Shown here: positions 11,599 through 24,900 of the stretch, in pieces
Numbering within the stretch: the stretch's first letter is position 1
Layout: every line of letters begins with the position of its first letter
Assembly: GCF_000471905.2 (NCBI RefSeq)
Contig: NW_006495933.1
Span: 228,789-292,788, forward strand
Direction: 5' to 3'
DNA from: Amborella trichopoda
Taxonomy: Eukaryota > Streptophyta > Magnoliopsida > Amborellales > Amborellaceae
DNA length: 64,000 bases
Program-made: the position numbers and the translations under genes
Notes under the pieces: generated by a model
Database searches by the model: none
What the model was told of the DNA's origin: nothing
What the model saw: only the letters and a program-made list of their open reading frames with translations

Positions 11599-11894
11599 TC
11601 TTGCACCCTTTCACCCCCTCCAGGTCACAGACCCGTGCCATAGGCGGGTCTGTCTCTCCCTCTCTTTCTCATCACTCTCTACCTAACCCTTAGACACACG
11701 GACCGCGCCATAGGCGGGTCCATCCTCTCTCTTTATCTCTCTAATTCTCCTATCTCACTGTCTTACTCCACTCTATCTAATTCGCATCACCTCATCCATC
11801 CTTATCTTCTCACTCTCATTCATTCTATCCTTCTCTCACCTCTCATTCATCCACTTGTATTTCATTACTTTTTCACCCATATCTTCTCTCACTC

Positions 11895-12110
11895 GAGTCG
11901 GGATCCTCCTAAGATAGTTTCTTGGAGTTCTAACTCTTGGGCTGTTGCTCTAACCATCAGTTCACATAGTGTTTTGGGTCGTAAGAGACACATCTTGTGC
12001 TAGATCACTCGGGCAGGGGTCCTCCTGAGACAGTTTTCTAAGAGTTTTAACTCTTGAACTACTCTAACCACTTGATTATACAGTGTTCGAGCTGTGAGAG
12101 ATTTCTATCT
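11895..12110 (+). repeat. Two diverged tandem copies of about 100 bp in the LTR
   Basis: A unit running from CACTCGAGTCGGGATCCTCC to a GTGTTTTGGGTCGTAAGAGA-like end is followed by a second diverged copy from CACTCGGGCAGGGGTCCTCC. Short CGGGTC palindromes with a GCCATAGG core also repeat at about 11628-11653 and 11698-11730. Confidence 0.6.
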
Positions 12111-12839
12111 CTTTCATTCTCTTCTCTTCTCTCACTGTATCACTTTTAATGGGCTCTTTGGGTTAGTGACATAGTTACGGGCTAAGTCACGCGACTCCAC
12201 TTTCCAAATCCTTGGGGTTCCAAGGCTTTAAGCCTGGTGCTTTCCCTTGTCTCCGGTAATACCTCTTCGGAGAAGTTACACCGAGAGGTTGCCCGATTCT
12301 CGGGTCATATCTTCACTTCTTCTATCTCCTCTTCTTCTATTTCTTCTTCTCATCCCCAAAAAATTAAACCTCATCAACCCACTCTTACTCTTCTCTTATT
12401 CTTCTCTTTCTGATCTATCTTTCCTGTTACTCTAGCCTTTAAAACTAGAATCCATTTCCCATACGCATAATTAGGAGGAGGTTACTATAAGCGGATTCTA
12501 CAAAGCAGTCTTTTAGTGAGAGTCCAAGTGAGATATCGATTTCTGAGGTGGCCGAATTCAATCACGCTGCTAGACTGCTGGAGGGCTTTAGTAATTGATC
12601 TAAGAGGGCTACGGCCCAGACACATCCCATGAACTCAATTGCGGTGAGGTAAGTGTTCGAGTCCACATCGTTACTACTTTAAAATCCTCTCCCTATAGGA
12701 AATGCCTATCCACACGCGTCGAGTGGTTTTTCGAGAGGGGGTTCATCGAGCCCGGGTCCCCGAGGGAGCCCGAGCGATGATAAATCCAGGCCCAACCATC
12801 TTTCGTTAAGGAAAGAGAGATCGTGTATCTCAAGTTGTT

Positions 12840-15800
12840 AACTTCTTTCTAAATCTCATCTTAATCAATATAGATTTGCTAATATATTATATTGAACTTA
12901 CCAAAAGTTCTTAAAAGATAAAAGAAAAGAGATATATTTGATAAACACAAAAAGATAAAGGTGATTTCTCTCTCTCTCTCTCTCTCTCCTCCCCTAAATA
13001 TGGGTGTGCCTCTCTTTCTTAAATTTTGTTCTCCTACGTTGTGTATGTAAAGAGGGATACATATCTTTCTCTCTCTACCTAAAGATGGAAAATGTATCCT
13101 ACAATCTTTATAGTATTAACATCCCTTCTTATTTTCTCAACACGTATCCACTCCTTAACTATAACTTAATAATGTAGTATAGATATTGTTGTAGAGCTAA
13201 ATTTAATGAAGATGAGATATTATCTTGGATCAAGGTAACACATATACTTGTAATAACTATTATATTATTTGTTAGTGCTAGTTCAAGACTTTCTTTTGGC
13301 AATTTGTCCCCAGAATGTCACCTTGATTTGATAATGCTTATGTAATTAATGAGATTTAACTATTTGAATTATAGAGTATTTTTAAAATAATAAAACATTA
13401 TGTTAAAATAAAAAAGAGGGAAAATTTATGTTAATTATCATCCATAACTATTGATTAGCATGACATTGTCCTTTCTCTACTGAAAATTTATGAGAGACCC
13501 AAGTTGAAACTCCAAGTTTGTATTATTAGTTAAAAAAGAAGAAGGAATATTATATTGTAGTTAAATAGTTGGATTGAGTTATTCTAAATGTTTTTCACCG
13601 TTGCATGGTTTTGTATCAATGAAGGATAATGCCTATTAAATCAGTAGAAATGTGTAGGACTTTTTATATCGAATCCTAATATCATAGTCTAGTTCATGGA
13701 ACTCATATTCATTTGGAACCACTTGATATTCCTTGTTTCTCTTTTCCAACTCAATATTAGTTATGTCAAAAGATATTCTACTACTTCGAGAGTATACTGT
13801 CCATTTACTCACTCGGGTAAAACCCCAACTACGATTAGTTTTGGTATCTCAAATTTTGGGGTAATCCCTTCGACACATTGATTAACATCAATATTTTTTT
13901 TTTTCCTGATTGCACTTTTTATGCACTTGAAACAAATAATGTCTCAAAATTGAATAGAAGCCATCCATTTTTTAGAGGGTGGGATCTAACGGTTAGAAAA
14001 CTCAAATTTCATTTTTGTTTTTTTGTTTAATAATCATCTAGTGATTTTTTGTTTTTTTGTTTTAATAATCATAAGTGTAGAGACAAAGAGGTTAAAGTTG
14101 TTATCATATATAATTCCTTCAACTTCTACTCCTTGTGAATTACTAAATATGTAAATAACTAAAGCTATGATTGATTGCAAACAAATATACGAATATTTTT
14201 GAGTTTTGAGCGATTAAAAAAATTCTAATCCTAAAAGAAGAAAACCATGTTTAATAACCCACAATTGTATCTTAAAATATCGAGATGAAAGTCCAAAATC
14301 TGTATTTTCAAAAATTCAAAGAGAAATTGAATTTTGCACTATATAACTTCTCCATCAAAAATAATTAGCATGGTTTTTGCTCCATTTCTACATCTAAGTC
14401 TCACATGGGGCCTCTCTCTTAGCCAAGATGCCCCAACCTTTGTCCCACCGTTATTCATTCTCTCTCTCTCTCTCCATACACCCATTTTCTCTCTCTATAA
14501 ACTCTCAACAAACCCAAAGGCTTTAATCTTCTGCCCACTTCCTCTCCTCTCTTTGTTGAAGCTTGAGCACTCTCTACCAGCCCTAAGGCTTTAATCTTTG
14601 CCCATTCCCTCACCCTCTCTCTTTGTTGAAGCTCGAGCTCTGAACTTTAATCGCGAATGGCAACCAAAAGCCCAAATGGTAGATTTTTTTTCAAGACTCG
14701 TGGCAATTGGAAGCAGCTTAGAAGATGTCGAGCGTTAACATGACCTATCCTAAAGACAAGTTTAAGACCCCAATATGATATTCCGAGCTTTAACATTAAC
14801 TATTTTGGATCTCATGTTCACATTGCTATTTGGAGAAAGAGAGTGTACATGACTTGTGTTGGTTAATTTCGTGCTTTTCTTTCTTTGTGTTAAGGCATCA
14901 TTTATACAAGTGGGCTTGATGTTGTTTAATGTAAATAGATCAAGCCTAAATATGGTCACCCTGGGAAAGGACAGAGAAGTTCTATTCAAGCTCTAATAGA
15001 TTTGGGAAAATTTGACAATTTTTTTTTTTTTGGCCAAGTCAAAATCTATGAAATTTTAATACACGTAGATAGCCAAACATACACAAGCTAACATGCATCA
15101 GGATATTATATATTTCGGATATATGAAATGCCAGCAATGCCTTTATTCAAAATTTTTAAACTCTAAATATTGAGATTCAATTTTGTCAAAAATACCCTAA
15201 AATAATAAATTGTAAATTCATTACAACAATATTGAACAGAAACCATGTGTATTTATTTTGTATGGAATACCTCATTATCTATAAAAAGCAGTGTTATGTG
15301 TTTATGTTTAGCTCCATTGGTAAGTTGTTTAGAATATGTCATTCCAAATAATAATTCTGCCTTCTATGTGATCATGTTTGGCGTACTCAAAGATGGTGAC
15401 CTTACTTCTACAAGTAAAGGTTGCAATCTTATACAAATCGCATCTATGTTTATATGACACATTTGTTGCACAATTACATCGAATGGGAAACAAAAACTTA
15501 GATGGAGTTGATATGCCACTAGATGCATCATATTGGAAATAGTGACTTGATTAAATGATATCAAACAATATTTTAAAACTCGAATTAGTGGGGTAGATTA
15601 TTTACCAACAAATGCACATCAAATCATTGGATTGGATCTGGATTGGTCTGAGTCAGTGATAAAAAAATATAAAAAAATTTAAAATAAAATTAAAATTAAA
15701 ATAAAAGTTTATAGGGTGGGGATTTCGAAAGGACCTAAAAATATTCAATAAGCTTAGAAGACTAAAAAAAATTATAAGTGGTGTTTTAGGGAGGATACCT

Positions 15801-16500
15801 GGCCACGACCTATGTCATCCTTAAACATGTTCGGTCATGATCGATTCCCATCTAGATGAGAAATTGGCTTTTAAACATATCAAATTTGGAAAATGGTTTG
15901 ATAGGGCTGCAACCCCATGAATATAAGTAAAGCCTCAACTCATAACTCACTGAAAATTACAATTCAATCATTAGAAAAACTTTATATCGATCGAATTGGC
16001 TTGAACATTATGGTTGTAAAAAAAAAAAAGAAAAAGATTTTAAGCTCTAAAACTAGTGTATATTATAACAAATTATCTAGGCAGTCCATTTCACCTTAAA
16101 AATAAGTGTTTATAAATCTGTAGCATCTGTACTATTTTTTGAGTTTCAAAATTTATTGTCGGTGTTGAAAATTGATTTTAGATTCATCATGTAGATTTCT
16201 ATTGCCGAAAGTACTTTTAAAAGATTTGAGGTGAGCATTTATTTATAGGTTTGTATGTAATGAGATCATTTATTTTTGATATAAGGAGGTCACAATTAGT
16301 TATAACCATCCGATGTGAAATCTAATAGCTCGGATGTATCAAGCTTAAAAAAATATATTCTAAAGATTGAGTGTGGTCAATAAAATAAAAGTAACCATCC
16401 CATTTCACATTTAATTGGTAAAATTAAAGGTGTCCACCGTGTGCCAAAGGATACTTTCCCTTATTTTATTTACACAAAGGCCGGGCCTTAATCATCGAAT
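12840..16500. other. AT-rich intergenic region
   Basis: I see no convincing gene. The region holds a CT microsatellite at about 12966-12989, poly(A)/(T) runs, and a short duplicated T-rich stretch near 14000-14070. A fragment at about 15100-15200 shares GGATATATGAAATG/CAGCAATG-type sequence with intronic DNA near 34030-34080, which suggests a dispersed repeat. Confidence 0.5.
14334..14743 (+). other. Promoter/5'-leader-like fragment with a 28-codon ORF
   Basis: There is a TATAAAC at about 14495, a C/T-rich leader containing a diverged tandem duplication (units starting at about 14517 and 14585, each with CTCTTTGTTGAAGCT), and then an ATG at 14657 opening a 28-codon ORF to 14743. It resembles the start of a plant gene, but no downstream exons are recognised. 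It may be a gene fragment or chance. Confidence 0.25.
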
Positions 16501-16539
16501 TTATCATACTCCAGGTAGGGCAACGGCGAGGCGAGGGCC

Positions 16540-16547
16540 TATATATA
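16540..16547 (+). promoter_or_regulatory. TATA box of the RRM protein gene
   Basis: TATATATA sits in a GC-rich stretch (GGCCTATATATACGC). It lies about 30 bases before a GA-rich leader typical of plant 5' UTRs and about 480 bases before the coding ATG. Start of transcription is inferred near 16570-16580. Confidence 0.6.
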
Positions 16548-16571
16548 CGCAAGAAGGGGGCCCAAAGCGGA

Positions 16572-17026
16572 TGGGGCTTGTGATTCCAAATCAGGGAGAG
16601 AGCGAGGGAGAGGGCGAGAGATAGAGGCTCTGGGAGCGAGCGAGGGAGGGAGGGAGCGAATAGAGGAGGAGGAAGAGGAGGGAGCGAGCGGAAAATACAG
16701 GTTAGTGAGAGAGAGAAAGTTTGGGTCCTAACCTAAATAAATATATAATGACTCATTGCTGTGTGATTTTTGTAGTATCAGGGGGAAAAAGGCCTGCAGC
16801 CATGGCTATGGCCAGGGCCGAGGCCAGGGGCCGTTTGTTAGGGTTTGAGAAAGAGGCTTTGTTTTGTGGTTTTGTTGCATGTTTGCGTGTGAGTGGATGA
16901 TTTCTGAGGTGAGTGTGTGAGAAAGAGGTGTGGTCATGTGCAGGGGTTAGAGAGAGTGTGTTTTGTGAGGTGGGGAGTGAGATTTGTTCACCCTTCTTCC
17001 CCTTTGCATCAGAGCTGTTAACCATC
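16572..17026 (+). other. 5' leader region of the RRM gene, with leader intron(s)
   Basis: The GA-rich leader exon ends with GAAAATACAG|GTTAGT at 16700/16701. Two acceptors are possible. One is TTTTTGTAG at 16775. The other is a better one, with a pyrimidine tract and TTTGCATCAG, at 17012. A strong donor GAG|GTGAGT sits at 16908/16909. Either a single leader intron (16701-17012) or two introns (16701-16775 and 16909-17012) would join the leader to the ATG at 17027. Confidence 0.5.
16802..16900 (+). promoter_or_regulatory. Possible upstream ORF of 32 codons in the leader
   Basis: An ATG in a favourable context (GCCATGGCT) opens a 32-codon frame that stops at 16900, eight bases before the candidate donor at 16909. 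If the 16776-16908 exon is included, this uORF precedes the main ATG and could lower its translation. If that exon is skipped, the uORF is absent. Confidence 0.35.
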
Positions 17027-17496
17027 ATGGAGAACAAGCTAGTGGTTAGTATACACCAAGCTTCTCTTTTTCACTTTCTATTTCCTCTACTTCTCTCTCC
17101 ATCCAGATGCTTTTTTTTTTTTGGGGTTGGAAATTGGAAAAAAACGACATGTGAGATTTCAGTTATTGTTTAAAAAAAATTTATTCACTGGATTTTGTGA
17201 GCTAGGTGCTGGGAATCCCTTGGGATGTCGATACAGAGGGCTTAAGGGACTACATGAGCAAATTTGGGGAACTGGAAGATGCCATTGTCATGAAGGTGAG
17301 CTATTCATCATTCAATCCTTTTGTTAGTCTTCATCTATTTTAGATATAAAATATTATTTTGTCCCTTAATTTGCATGATTTTGGAATGAAATACTTACCT
17401 CTCTTTGTTGCTGTTCGTTATTGTTCGATATTATTATGATAATTATTGTTCTTGTTCTTGTTTATTATTATTATAATTATTGTTGTTGTTATTTTA

Positions 17497-17537
<41 letters not shown>

Positions 17538-20500
17538 TGTTATGAATTCAAACAAAGTCATGGGTTTTTCATATGTTGTTTCAAAACTGTAATAGAGGGT
17601 CGTGTGGAACATTTATTTGGCCGTATGGTGAAATGCTTGGGGTAAATGAGTTCTAAGAATGGTTGCTGAATGGGATGAAAAAAGTGCATTCTCCTTCCAT
17701 TTATTTATTTTTTCAGTCTTTCTCTGTTTCTTTTTTGCTTTTTTAATTACATGAAGAGCCTGCAATCATGGTATATGGTGAGCCTGAAAAATCTTGGGTT
17801 CACAATGGTTAGCGAGAGCATGATGAGATTGTCGGAAAATGTATTTGAGGAGGTTGGTCGTTGCTGTCTGCTAGAGAGCATGATGAGATTGTTGGAAAAT
17901 GAATTTGAGGAGGTTGGTCCTTCCTGTCTGCTAGATGTATTTGCCAAAGTCGATAGGAGCTCTGGGGTTGTGGTAATTAGGGTATTGGAATATTGGATTG
18001 GTATTTAGAAGCACATTCTGTACTAGCCAAGATGCTGCTTCCAAAAGTCATAACTTATTGATGAGTTTAATTTTCTTATTGGTAATTAGTTTTAGGGCTA
18101 TTGTTGCCTAATAATTATTGCTGTTGGTTGTGCTTCTGCATTTACCATGACCTTGGCTCATCTGATGTTCTCCATTTGAACGCCTTGACCCCATTTGCCA
18201 TTATTTGTAGCTCAGGGAAGGCTACGAATAATGGGAGCTTTAGGGGATGTGAGTGTTTAGCATCAATGTGTAGGAACGTCAGATAGCTTCATAGGTATCA
18301 CTTAATTCTTTCAAGTGAGGGACTTTGTGTGGGGGGGTTGTGGGAGTACTGCTAGGAAATCGTTGGTGCTTCCAAATCTTAAGTTTGTTGTCACTCTCAT
18401 TTTGGTTGCCTCATGCCAATAGAGACTGTTTGCTGGAAAGGCAATCTAGGGTGGCTGGTTTTCGAGGTAGCCATTCAAGATCAGGTATCAAGGGGAGGTT
18501 ATGGAGGCATATATGGCTATTTAATCATGAAACATTATGAAGTTATGGGGTGATGGGGTCTTTGTTTCTTCAGCTGGTGGAGTACTTCTAGTATGTTTAA
18601 GGTGTTAGGAGGGGGAGGCGTGTGGGTGGGGAAACATCATTAGGTGGGTTAACTTTTTCTTGGAGACTCGATGTTTAACCTTTTTGTTTCAGGTCATGTT
18701 TAGGGCCATTTTCACAAGCTGCACAATGATGTGGTTGTTTGACACTTTGACTGTCTTGTATTGCACATCCTGCTTCACTTTTGAAGTTTGGGTTTCATAA
18801 ATTGATATTTGAATTGCTTCTATGGATGTTCTTTCTATCTTTGTTTATGTAGGATTGCCTTTGGATGTTCCCCGTTTGTGATTTTTCTCATGCATAATTA
18901 ATAGTTATGAAAAAATTGACTTCAGAAGCATGAAATGAAGGCAGCAAAAGGTTTGCAAGTGCATTAATATTTCACTTTGAAGCTTCTCTGATAGCAGTTG
19001 TGGCTTACTGAGAGTTGTCTTTCATACAATGGGGTGCATATCTGGTAGTTTGTGATATATATCTTTACAGGCATGCAATTTCATCGACTAATGTTTGTCA
19101 CACATCCGAGGCATCTATAGTTCTTTTATTTTTATTTTTTTTTTCAATTTTTAGATTTGTAAGGTTGTCATTTCCCCTTATGATTCTTTCTGAAAGAAAA
19201 TCCACAAAACTCATTTGTGATCAAATTAGCCATTCTAAGATGCATTGTGTGCATTTTATGTTCGTTATCTTTTCATAGAGGCATAGAGCTTCCAGAAATC
19301 CTTCTCCTTAAAATAGCAATTCATTACTCGAAGCATTACTCGAAGCATCTTCTTTCCTTTTATACATGCAGATGAAGATTTTCTAGGTTGTGTTTTTGTA
19401 TCATTTGCATTTCTACACTCTAAATTGTCTCTTCTCACATGTTTTATGGAATTTCTAGGAGCGTTCAACTGGTCGGTCAAGGGGCTTTGGCTATGTTACT
19501 TTTGCTTCAGCTGAAGATGCCAAGGTTTGGCTTGTGACTTTTGATTCTGACATTTTTCTGTTCTTGTTTGAATTGAGTGACTCAGAATCTTTGCTTATGT
19601 TTCAAATGATTCCGCATGAAGCATATGTTTGAACTGATAAAAGTTAATAGAAGAGAAAAGGTACAAATTTTGATAGAAAGCTTTCAAACTTTAGATATTT
19701 GAATTTCACGGTGCTATGTGGACATGTTAAGGTGTACACGATTGCTAGGTGGACTTACATTTAAAAAAAAAAAAATGCTAGGTGGACTTGTTACTTTATC
19801 TATTTGGACACTTGAGTTATGCCATGATATTGATCTTTGGTTGTATTTGGTTCATGCTTGACATTTATGTTAATTGAGATAGATTTCTCTCTGTAAAGTA
19901 ATCATATATAATGTAGCATAGAATATTTAAAGATAGAGTTAAGGTGTTCTTGTGCAATAGATACCCTCGATCCATGAGATTATAGAGTTCCATTTTTGTG
20001 GTGAGAGCATATTGGATGCCATGGTAACATGGTAAATCATGAATTCAAGATAAGGCTACAATGTGGGCTAATTTTGTGAACTAGGGAGGGACTAGGTGGT
20101 GGTTGTGCTCTCTTGGTTTTATGTTGAAGTCATATCGGAGACAATGGTCATTGGATGCATGCTTCCCGGATTTATAGGGCTGTTTAATTTGTATCTACAT
20201 GTGATTCAAAACTGACTTAAAAAATGCATCTAGTCCTCATGCAGCTTGCTAGCTATGCAAGTGTGGATGAATTTTAAGATATAAATTGATCTCTGGGACC
20301 CCTATGGTTCGTTCAAGTCTCCTTTTCTTAGGTTGAACTAGTTGTCATCTGTTGATCACTTGCTATACAATTATCATCTAAATCACAGTTTATAAAGTCG
20401 GTGAGTTGACATGGGACCTGAGTCGAATCAGCTCTTGGCAGTGCTGACTTTTGAGTGAATCTTATAAGCTTTGAATGAGTGTCATTTTATTTAGGTTTCT

Positions 20501-20831
20501 TTGGTTTGACTATCCTCAAAAGACTCAGGCAAGAGACCTTGTCGATTAGAAATAAAACTAGGCAAGTTGGAGCTCAGTCTGGTCGTTTGAAATATGGTCT
20601 CAATTACATGTTGTGAAACTGGTGGTAATGTTTGTCCCAATCCATGACCTCTGGGGCTTCTAAGTTATTTCACGTCATGTTGTCAAATACTTGGATCTAA
20701 ACTGAACTTATTCTTATGTCATATGATCTATGGTACTATGTGGACTTATGATTATTATGGGAGTAGCCAAGCCAATGTGTTTCTTGATCATCATGCCACA
20801 TCCTTCTTGTTACTTGCATCCATCTCATCAA

Positions 20832-20864
<33 letters not shown>

Positions 20865-21890
20865 GATAATATGGGTAGCTTCACTTGTGACATTCCTGTT
20901 GACATTGCCTGCCTTTTTCAGTATCTGCCTCCACCACCTTAGGATAATAGTTTATTTTGGTATGTTGTATGTAATGATTGACAACAAAACTGGATGAATA
21001 ATGTGTGCCAGGTATGGTATTGAATATATGTAGTAGTTCATTTTATTTCGGTTTCTTTGGTTTGACTATCCTCAAGACTCAAGCAAGAGACCTTGTCGAC
21101 TAAAACTAGCACTAGGCAAGTTGGGAGGTAAGTCTGGTCGTTTAAAATTTGGTCTCAATTACATGTTGTGAAACTGGTGGTAATGTTTGTCCCAATCCAT
21201 GACCTCTGGGGCCTCTAAGTTCTTCATGTAATGTTGTTAGATGCTTAGCTCAAAACTGAACTTATTCTTACATCATATGAGCTATGGTACTATGTGGACT
21301 GATGATTATTATGGGAGTAGCCAAGCCAACCACTGACTTCTGTTTTGAGATGGTTATCGTGAAATTATTAAATATTTAGTTTTCTTGGTGGCCTCAAAGA
21401 CAGTCTTGATCATCATGCGACATCCTTCTTGTTACTTGCGTCCATCTCATCAATGTGGTTCGTTTTGGAGGTCTTTTGATGGGGCTTTAATGAACAAAAA
21501 GAACAACAAAAGAATTGCTGGAAGCCGCATGTCAGCTACTGACTTCATAGTAATAACAGGACCTTTGGACTATCAGGATCAGAGCTGGCTATANNNNNNN
21601 NNNNNNNNNNNNNNNNNNNNNNNNNNNNNNNNNNNNNNNNNNNNNNNNNNNNNNNNNNNNNNNNNNNNNNNNNNNNNNNNNNNNNNNNNNNNNNNNNNNN
21701 NNNNNNNNNNNNNNNNNNNNNNNNNNNNNNNNNNNNNNNNNNNNNNNNNNNNNNNNNNNNNNNNNNNNNNNNNNNNNNNNNNNNNNNNNNNNNNNNNNTA
21801 CTCGTAACGTACTACGTACGTTACTACTAAGTTAAACAACGTAACGTTACGTTAGTTACGTTACTAGAGTAGTCTAGACGTAGGTATATA

Positions 21891-21938
<48 letters not shown>

Positions 21939-24900
21939 TAATATTGGTGGCTTCCTGTTGACATTGCCTGCCTTTTTCAGTATCTGCCTCCACCACTTAA
22001 GGATAATAGTTTATTGTAGTATGTTGTATGTAATGGTTGACAAGAAAGCTGGATGAATAATGTGTGCAAACTAGATGAATAATGTTGTGCCAGGTATGAT
22101 ATTGAATATATATTAGTGAATGTTTTCTATTTAAGTTAATTTTAACTTGTCCAAAGCTTTTTTCGCATTTTGTATTTGTTTTTTTTCCTTAAAACTTCCC
22201 CATCAGTAATTCGGCTGATCTACCCAATAAATCTTGGCTGGTTTATGTTCTTCATTCTTTGTCATATTTTGGAATCGTGGACACTTCGATTGTCAGATGT
22301 GTCTTCATTCCTGCTAGAAAGTTGTTCACAAAATCATATTTCTTTTGGCTCTTTATTGGATGGTAGTTAAAGTAACGCTGATGTAGTTGTCACTAAAAGC
22401 ATTCAGCAGCGCCACATGCAGTTTTGCATCTTTTTGATGTCTGAGATGAGCAGTTAATATTGCCACCTTTCAATTAGTAGTTGTTACGAGACTTATAGTT
22501 TTCATTTATTTAACCCATTGGACTAATGTACGATGGTATTGTTGTACAAAGGATAAATATTTGGTTTATGAAAAAGGAATCTGATAATTCCAATATGTAC
22601 TTCTATTTCATCCCAAGGTGCAGTGACCAATTTAAGTGGATTTGATTCATCTTGCATTTTAATATTTTTCATATGACCTGATCATTTTTATTTTCATTTA
22701 AAGTTACTTTCCATGCTCTGGTTGTAGCAATCTTAGATTCTAGGAAGCAACTATGAGGCATGAAAAAACCTTTCCAAAATAGTGTTGTGTGCGACAATAG
22801 TTCTTATGAAGTATCTGCAAAATTCTGTTGCCTGTAGAACTGTTTATTGCAGCAATGATCTCCATGAACTATCTCTGGAAATGTGGTCCTTATGAAATGG
22901 TGGTTTTAGATGTGTTGGTCTTAAAAGTTATGCTCAGGTACTGAGCTTGCTATTACACAAGTTCAATGGTGATTCAAATTCAAAATATTTATCCAAAAAA
23001 AAACATGCGAGGTGGGCATAGAAAGGTTTTAGGTACAATTGGGAATGCTAACTCTAAACCTATTGCAACTAGGAAGTAATCAGAGAAAGATGTCTTACCA
23101 ATTTTGGGAACCCACTCAGTAAACAATCAAACCACCTGCCCTGTTTTGATTGATGGTTCACCTCTGGGGCGAAAGCCACAGGTTCGCTTGCAGTTCGAAG
23201 TTGGTTAGGAAATCCTTCTGTTCTCCGTCCATCCGCACGCAGTTGGTCTGTGATCTTAGGTGCATTTCCCTCTGGAATCTACTACTGGACAACTACTGAT
23301 ATTTGTGATTATCGTCAACCATTGGATTGGTATCTCTGCCTGGGACTGGACTTTATCCAGGAGTCTTGGAGGACTGAGCTTTAGATTGAACAAGATGCTG
23401 CCCTTCCAAATCTAATTGGAACCATGCGGAGGTCCATTTGTACTTGGGAATCCTCTTAATGACTCGATATCCCAACTAGAGTCTCTCTAGGTTTCATGTG
23501 GGGTCCTTTGCTGACCCACCTTGGCATGCCTTCTCTTGGTGTCCTTGGGTGCTGCACCATCAAATGCCAATGTGTCATTTGTTTATTTTCACCCTGGTTC
23601 ACATTTCTACAGTAAAATTGATTAAATGATTTTCTTGGCTACATATAAAATTAAACATGAAAGTTTCAGCGAGGCCCAATTATTATCGCTGAGGTGACAA
23701 TGAGATCAACTAAATGTGCTTCCTTGCTTCTAAATAAAAGGGTCTATCTGGAGATGTTGGGCTTAGAAGGAAGATTAGTTGAGATTCTTGTTTAGTTGTG
23801 AGATTGCATAATTATAGAGTTAAGGTGTTGGCAATTGCTGGCATTCATCTGTGATGTGGGATTTTCTTAGGCTGCAGTTGCTGAAAGCCATATGATCCTT
23901 AATGTCTAGTGATTTATGTGACACTTGGTCTTTGTGTTTCTGGGCTTCTGAGGTTCATTATTTTTGCTTGTTTAACAGAAAGTTCTTGAAACTCAACACA
24001 TTCTTGGGAGCAGAATGCTGGAGGTCAAAGTGGCAACACCAAGGGTAGGTTTGATGGTTAACTAACATTGATTTAATTGGATGATTCATCATCAGATTTT
24101 TCATTTTCCATTTTAAGTAATGAACTTTTTATGCATGTGCCTAATACTTCCTAGATCTAAGGTGCTTATGATAGCACTAAAATGCCCATTTGTTTTTATG
24201 TAGGAGGAGATGAGAGCGCCTTCAAAGAAAATTACCCGGATATTTGTTGCCAGAATTCCCCATTCTGTGACAGAAGCAATGTTTCGGGAGTAATTCTCTT
24301 TCCAAATTTTAGTTTTTTCAAGAATCAATGTTTTGGTGTACTTGTTTTCCTAATTCATAATCTTGCTTCATGATCTTTGTTGAACACCATATGCTTCTGA
24401 AAATGCACTTGTATATTTCTACACAAGGGATTCCTGACTTCTCTTTGAAATATTTACAGATATTTTGAGACATATGGTGAAATCACTGATCTATACATGC
24501 CTAAGGTGAGCTGAAAGTTTTCTTGCTCAATCCTATAATAGAAGCCTTTATCTCGCTTTTCTTGTTAAGTTGATACTAGACATGTGTGATCTGTGTCTCT
24601 GTGTGCGTGCATGCATGCATGTGGTTTTTCCAGGTTATGTTAGAAAGTTTCACAAAAGTACAGTGGCAGTTTGAAAGTAAGTGACATGGAACTTTATTAG
24701 GACAGACCCTTTCCCTATTGCGAGAATTTCAACTGTACCCTTCTAAAGACGACAAAAGTATTGCTTTTCTTTTAGTGATGAAGACACGTGACTTTACTTA
24801 ATGACCAAGTTACCCATAACAAACAACTTCTTAGTAAAAAGCAGCCTCATATTTAGTAATTCCACCTCTCACAACCCATTCCAGCCTTAAAATTTATTGT

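Larger units (their letters stand above)
1..12830 (+). mobile_element. Ty3/gypsy Tat-lineage LTR retrotransposon, 3' portion, decayed
   Basis: Seen in order on the + strand: RT, RNase H, a second RNase H-like domain, integrase, an antisense plant-mobile-domain gene, tandem repeats, a polypurine tract and a long LTR beginning TGTAGACACC at 8516. The gag, protease and 5' LTR lie left of the window. A duplicated RNase H and an extra antisense ORF between pol and the 3' LTR are known marks of the Tat lineage (Ogre/Retand-like elements). The pol frame carries at least seven nonsense codons and altered catalytic residues, so the copy is not autonomous. The right boundary is uncertain (about 12.79-12.84 kb), because no 5' LTR is available for comparison. 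Confidence 0.85.
8516..12830 (+). repeat. Long 3' LTR of the Tat element
   Basis: The LTR starts with TGTAGACACC next to the polypurine tract. It contains a TATA box at 10012-10018, C/T-rich transcribed sequence, an internal gap and GC-rich U5-like sequence at about 12.70-12.80 kb. A length above 4 kb fits Tat elements, which have unusually long LTRs. The exact end is unresolved. No large ORF is present. Confidence 0.6.
19525..23978 (+). other. Intron 3 (about 4.45 kb)
   Basis: GT-AG intron between exons 3 and 4. It contains an approximate tandem duplication (20481-22115), two TA microsatellites and an assembly gap. I see no coding sequence in it. Confidence 0.8.
17027..24044 (+). other. Exons 1-4 encoding RRM1
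   Basis: Four exons (17027-17044, 17206-17295, 19459-19524, 23979-24044) encode residues 1-80. RNP2 (KLVVLGI) is split by a phase-0 intron after codon 6. RNP1 is in exon 3. All three introns are phase 0 with GT-AG ends. The domain begins at the initiator Met with no N-terminal extension. Confidence 0.85.

Noticed and set aside
10526-11693. Long open frames of 340-371 codons on both strands
   Set aside because: They consist of Ns and a CT microsatellite read as Glu-Arg or Ser-Leu repeats.
17418-17645. Short frames of Asn or Tyr/Ile runs in intron 2
   Set aside because: Product of the ATT microsatellite.
21385-21839. Open frames of 86-140 codons in intron 3
   Set aside because: Most of their length is the assembly gap.
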